The notes under the pieces were generated by a model. It was not told the origin of the DNA. It saw only the letters and a list, made by a program, of their open reading frames with translations, and ran no database searches. Positions 61,032-64,000 of a stretch of DNA of 64,000 bases are shown piece by piece. A program made the position numbers and the translations under genes. The DNA lies in contig JACDGS010000015.1 in NCBI GenBank assembly GCA_013821455.1, positions 1 through 64,000 on the forward strand, in the 5' to 3' direction. How positions within the stretch are numbered: the first letter of the stretch is position 1; each line of letters starts with the position of its first letter. The DNA comes from Chthoniobacterales bacterium (GTDB taxonomy: Bacteria; Verrucomicrobiota; Verrucomicrobiia; Chthoniobacterales; UBA10450).

Positions 61032-61153
61032 CGTCATCCCGAGCGCAGTGAAGCGAAGCGCAACGGAGTCGAGGGATCCCGTCGAGCAATCCCGTCGAGC
61101 AATCCACAGCTTCGCCGCGTATTGATTTCGCTACGCCCCGCTCGGGATAACGG
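61032..61153. repeat. GTCATCCCGAGCG... intergenic repeat with internal CCCGTCGAGCAAT duplication
   Basis: gtcatcccgagcgcag...gtcgagggatcccgtcgagcaatcccgtcgagcaatcc...cgctcgggataacg. Confidence 0.6.
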
Positions 61154-61862
61154 CCTTCGGTGGAAACAGAACGTTCTCCCGTTCCACCGCCGCGCCGCGC
61201 CGCAGAAAAACCTCGAGGATTTCCGGCGTGTAATATTCCCCGGCGTAAGCCGGATTAAGTCCAAAAAAAATCTGTCCGCCTGGATTTAAATGGCGCTCCA
61301 GATCCGCGATGAGAAACTCCCACTCGTTAGGCCCCCAGCGCCAGGAGTTGTCTTTCCCGCCGTGAAATGCAGTCGAGAACGCCGTGATCAAGTCGAACTT
61401 GCGCCCGAAATCCGGGAGTGCCTCTTCCGCCTCGATGCGGTAAATGCCGCGTTCCACGCCTAACAACTTCACTAATTCATCGAAAACCGGAATCCCGCCG
61501 GTATCGAGTCCGAGGCCGCGATGCCCTTGTGCCTGGGCGACGAAAAGGAAAAAGCCACCGCCGCAGCCGAGGTCGAGAATATCCTTCGGACTCGTTAGGT
61601 GAAGATTGAGATCCTGCACGCGGCGAATATTGAGGCGCAAATATTTTTCCAGCTCGAGATACTTCGCGTAATGCCGCCAGCTCGCCGGCGCGGTCGACGG
61701 CGGCGAGCCTAACTCAGCGCGCAACTTGCGCAGCCGCTCCTGATCGATCCTGGCGAGCAGCGGCGCGAGCGGAATAGGATGCAGCCCGCGCCGCAGACGA
61801 CGCCACGACCTGCGATACGTTAGCGGCTGAAAAACTTTCGCGATTTTGTGGTAGAACTTCAC
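61131..61862 (-). CDS. SAM-dependent methyltransferase
   Basis: DILDLGCGGGFFLFVAQAQGHRGLGLDTG. Confidence 0.75.
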   Translation of the reverse strand: MKFYHKIAKVFQPLTYRRSWRRLRRGLHPIPLAPLLARIDQERLRKLRAELGSPPSTAPASWRHYAKYLELEKYLRLNIRRVQDLNLHLTSPKDILDLGCGGGFFLFVAQAQGHRGLGLDTGGIPVFDELVKLLGVERGIYRIEAEEALPDFGRKFDLITAFSTAFHGGKDNSWRWGPNEWEFLIADLERHLNPGGQIFFGLNPAYAGEYYTPEILEVFLRRGAAVERENVLFPPKAVIPSGA

Positions 61863-63031
61863 GCCTCACGATCCGGATTAACGGGAAAATGCTTATTCTT
61901 TAGTCTCTCCGGAACTCGTTCGGTTTGCTCCGACTCGATTTCCTCCGTCGCCGCGCCTAACGACTCGTAGGCTTCGCGATTCTTTGGCGCGCGGCACATG
62001 TAGCAAACCGCGTGGGCGAGGGGAATGCGCGCTTCCGGCATCCCGACAAACTCAACTGCCTGCTGCGTTGCGATCGCCAACGGGAGCGCTTCCGCATCCG
62101 CCAACCCGACATCTTCACTCGCGAAAATCACAATCCGCCGCGCGATGAAGCGAAAGTCCTCACCGGCGTGCAGCATTTTCGCGAGCCAGTAAATCGCGCC
62201 CTTTTCATCCGAGGCGCGCATGCTTTTGATAAATGCGCTGATGGTATCGTAATGCGCGTCGCCCGCACGGTCGTAAACGATGGCTTTCGTCTGAATACTC
62301 TCCTCCGCGACCTTGAGTGTAAAATGAACAGTCCTTTGCTCGTTAGGCGGAGTTGTCAGAACGCCAATCTCGAGGGCGTTGAGACATTTGCGCGCGTCGC
62401 CGTCACTTAGCTTCGCGAGATGGCGTTTCGCTTCCACGTCCATTCGCACCTTATACTTACCCAGTCCGCGCTCCTTGTCGGCCAGCGCGCGATCGATCAG
62501 CTCCTCCAGGTCAGTTACGCCTAACGACTCTAACTGGAAGACCTGCGAGCGCGAGACGAGCGCGCTGTTAACATAGAAGAACGGGTTATAAGTCGTCGCG
62601 CCGATGAGTCGCAGGTTTCCGCTTTCCACGTCGGGCAAGAGAATGTCCTGCTGCGCTTTGTTGAAATGATGAATCTCATCGACAAAAAGAATCGTCCGCT
62701 GACCCGAAGTGCGCCGGCGGTTCGCGGCCGCCGCTACGACCTTGCGCATCTCCGCGACGTTACTTTCCACCCCGCTGAGTTTTTCGAACTTCGACTCCGT
62801 CATGTGCGCGATGATTTGGGCGAGCGTCGTTTTTCCGGTTCCAGGCGGGCCGGAAAGAATCACGGAAGGCAGCCGATCTGCCTCGATCGCGCGCCGCAGC
62901 AGTTTCCCCGGAGAAAGAATGTGCTTTTGCCCCACAAACTCTTCGAGCGAACGCGGACGCATCCGACTCGCGAGCGGCGCCGCGGGGTCTGTTGCTTCCT
63001 CCGTTTCCGGCGCGGTGAAAAGATCATCCAC
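61859..63031 (-). CDS. rarA: Replication-associated recombination protein A (MgsA/RarA AAA+ ATPase)
   Basis: [51 protein letters not shown]. Confidence 0.93.
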   Translation of the reverse strand: MDDLFTAPETEEATDPAAPLASRMRPRSLEEFVGQKHILSPGKLLRRAIEADRLPSVILSGPPGTGKTTLAQIIAHMTESKFEKLSGVESNVAEMRKVVAAAANRRRTSGQRTILFVDEIHHFNKAQQDILLPDVESGNLRLIGATTYNPFFYVNSALVSRSQVFQLESLGVTDLEELIDRALADKERGLGKYKVRMDVEAKRHLAKLSDGDARKCLNALEIGVLTTPPNEQRTVHFTLKVAEESIQTKAIVYDRAGDAHYDTISAFIKSMRASDEKGAIYWLAKMLHAGEDFRFIARRIVIFASEDVGLADAEALPLAIATQQAVEFVGMPEARIPLAHAVCYMCRAPKNREAYESLGAATEEIESEQTERVPERLKNKHFPVNPDREA

Positions 63032-63118
63032 GCGCTAGACTAACGGCGCGTATTTGGTTTGTCAGCCGCTTGACCGAGCCTCACCGCGCCCGCATTCTTT
63101 TTCGCGGCTCACCTTTTC

Positions 63119-63622
63119 ATGAAAACCATTCTCGTTCCGATCGATTTTTCTTCCGCGATGGCGGGCGTCGTCGCACAAGCGCGCGAGTTGGCGCGCGCCT
63201 GTGACGCGGAACTGCATCTGGTCCACGTGCGCGATCTCGCGAGCTTACCGGCATACCCCGCGCCGGCGGTCGGTTTTCCCGGAATGGGTGTGGCGGAAAT
63301 GGGAGTGACTGGAGGTGTCACCATGGCGGTGCCCGGACTCCTGCCAGAGGAAATGCCTAACGAAAAGGGACCGGACCGCGTTATAGCTCTGGCTGAGGAG
63401 CTGCGCCATCAAGGCTTGCGCGCATCCGTGCACGAGCGCGCTGGAGCCGTCGTCGAGGAAATTCTCAAGTTGGCCGACGAGTTATCCGCCGACCTGATCG
63501 TTTTGGGTTCGCACGGTCACGGCTCGGTCTACAACCTGCTTGTAGGAAGTGTAACTGAAGGCGTCATCAAAGCAGGTCGGCATCCCGTATTGCTCGTTCC
63601 GATTGCGGTCGCAGCGAAATAG
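63119..63622 (+). CDS. Universal stress protein (UspA family)
   Basis: MKTILVPIDFSSAM...DLIVLGSHGHGSVYNLLVGSVTEGVIKAGRHPVLLVP. Confidence 0.92.
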   Translation: MKTILVPIDFSSAMAGVVAQARELARACDAELHLVHVRDLASLPAYPAPAVGFPGMGVAEMGVTGGVTMAVPGLLPEEMPNEKGPDRVIALAEELRHQGLRASVHERAGAVVEEILKLADELSADLIVLGSHGHGSVYNLLVGSVTEGVIKAGRHPVLLVPIAVAAK

Positions 63623-63671
63623 CGGGCCCGCGGCTTGCGTCCCGCGCCGTTTCTCCGAAAGGTCTGTTCCC

Positions 63672-64000
63672 ATGCGCCCGCGCGGACTTTTTTTCTCGCT
63701 CCTGCTTCTATTCGCCATTCCCGCTGGCCTAACGAGTGCCGCAAAGCTCCCTTTCGAAACGGTCTTTGCAGGACGCGCGACTTTCGACAAGCTCGTCGCC
63801 GAGGCAAAGGCGAATAACTGGCGTGCGCTTCCTCTCGGGGAGCGTGTCGCCACAATCGGTCATGCGCTCACCGGGACGCGCTATAAGTCCTTCACGTTGG
63901 AAATCGACGATCACATCGAGGCGGCCTCCGTTAACTTTAAAGGCGTCGATTGCTGGACCTTCTTTGAAATCTCGCTCGCCTTTGCCCGCATGCTCGATGA
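63672..64000 (+). CDS. DUF1460-type (N-acetylmuramoyl-alanine amidase-like) secreted protein, truncated by window end
   Basis: signal peptide MRPRGLFFSLLLLFAIPAGLTSA; GTRYKSFTLEIDDHIEAASVNFKGVDCWTFFE. Confidence 0.6.
   Translation, partial: MRPRGLFFSLLLLFAIPAGLTSAAKLPFETVFAGRATFDKLVAEAKANNWRALPLGERVATIGHALTGTRYKSFTLEIDDHIEAASVNFKGVDCWTFFEISLAFARMLD

Overview
GC-rich (~60%) bacterial chromosome segment, probably from a soil Verrucomicrobiota lineage (autotransporter-associated beta-strand-repeat proteins, long-form aromatic amino acid hydroxylase, KETVRI proline-rich protein); taxonomy is inference. Housekeeping genes include phhA, ftsK, rimO, trxA, rplS, rnhB, yraN, ahcY, metK, lpdA, ligA, ftsH and rarA, plus one tRNA-Arg(CCG). 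Accessory content: (i) an integrase-less gene-cassette array with 4 clear and 1-2 decayed attC sites (~6.5-10.2 kb); (ii) three beta-strand-repeat protein genes, one a pseudogene (16.8-23.3 kb); (iii) a defence island with a BglII-family REase + MT-A70 MTase lying inside a split Mod-like methylase gene, next to an ApeA-like HEPN protein (23.5-26.6 kb); (iv) three S74-chaperone adhesin/fibre paralogues, two interrupted by point lesions (26.8-35.7 kb); (v) GxxExxY-type inverted-repeat elements (36.3 and 39.1 kb); (vi) an orphan LanKC-like protein with a candidate precursor (44.0-45.6 kb). The most striking signal is a non-palindromic word, TCGTTAGGC/GCCTAACGA. Its 7-mer core CGTTAGG occurs about 90 times by eye on both strands (roughly 8 expected), inside and between genes and at the cost of rare codons, and it is sparse in the accessory modules. 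It resembles a DNA-uptake-type signal, which would be undescribed in this group as far as I know. All counts and homology calls were made by reading, not by computation.
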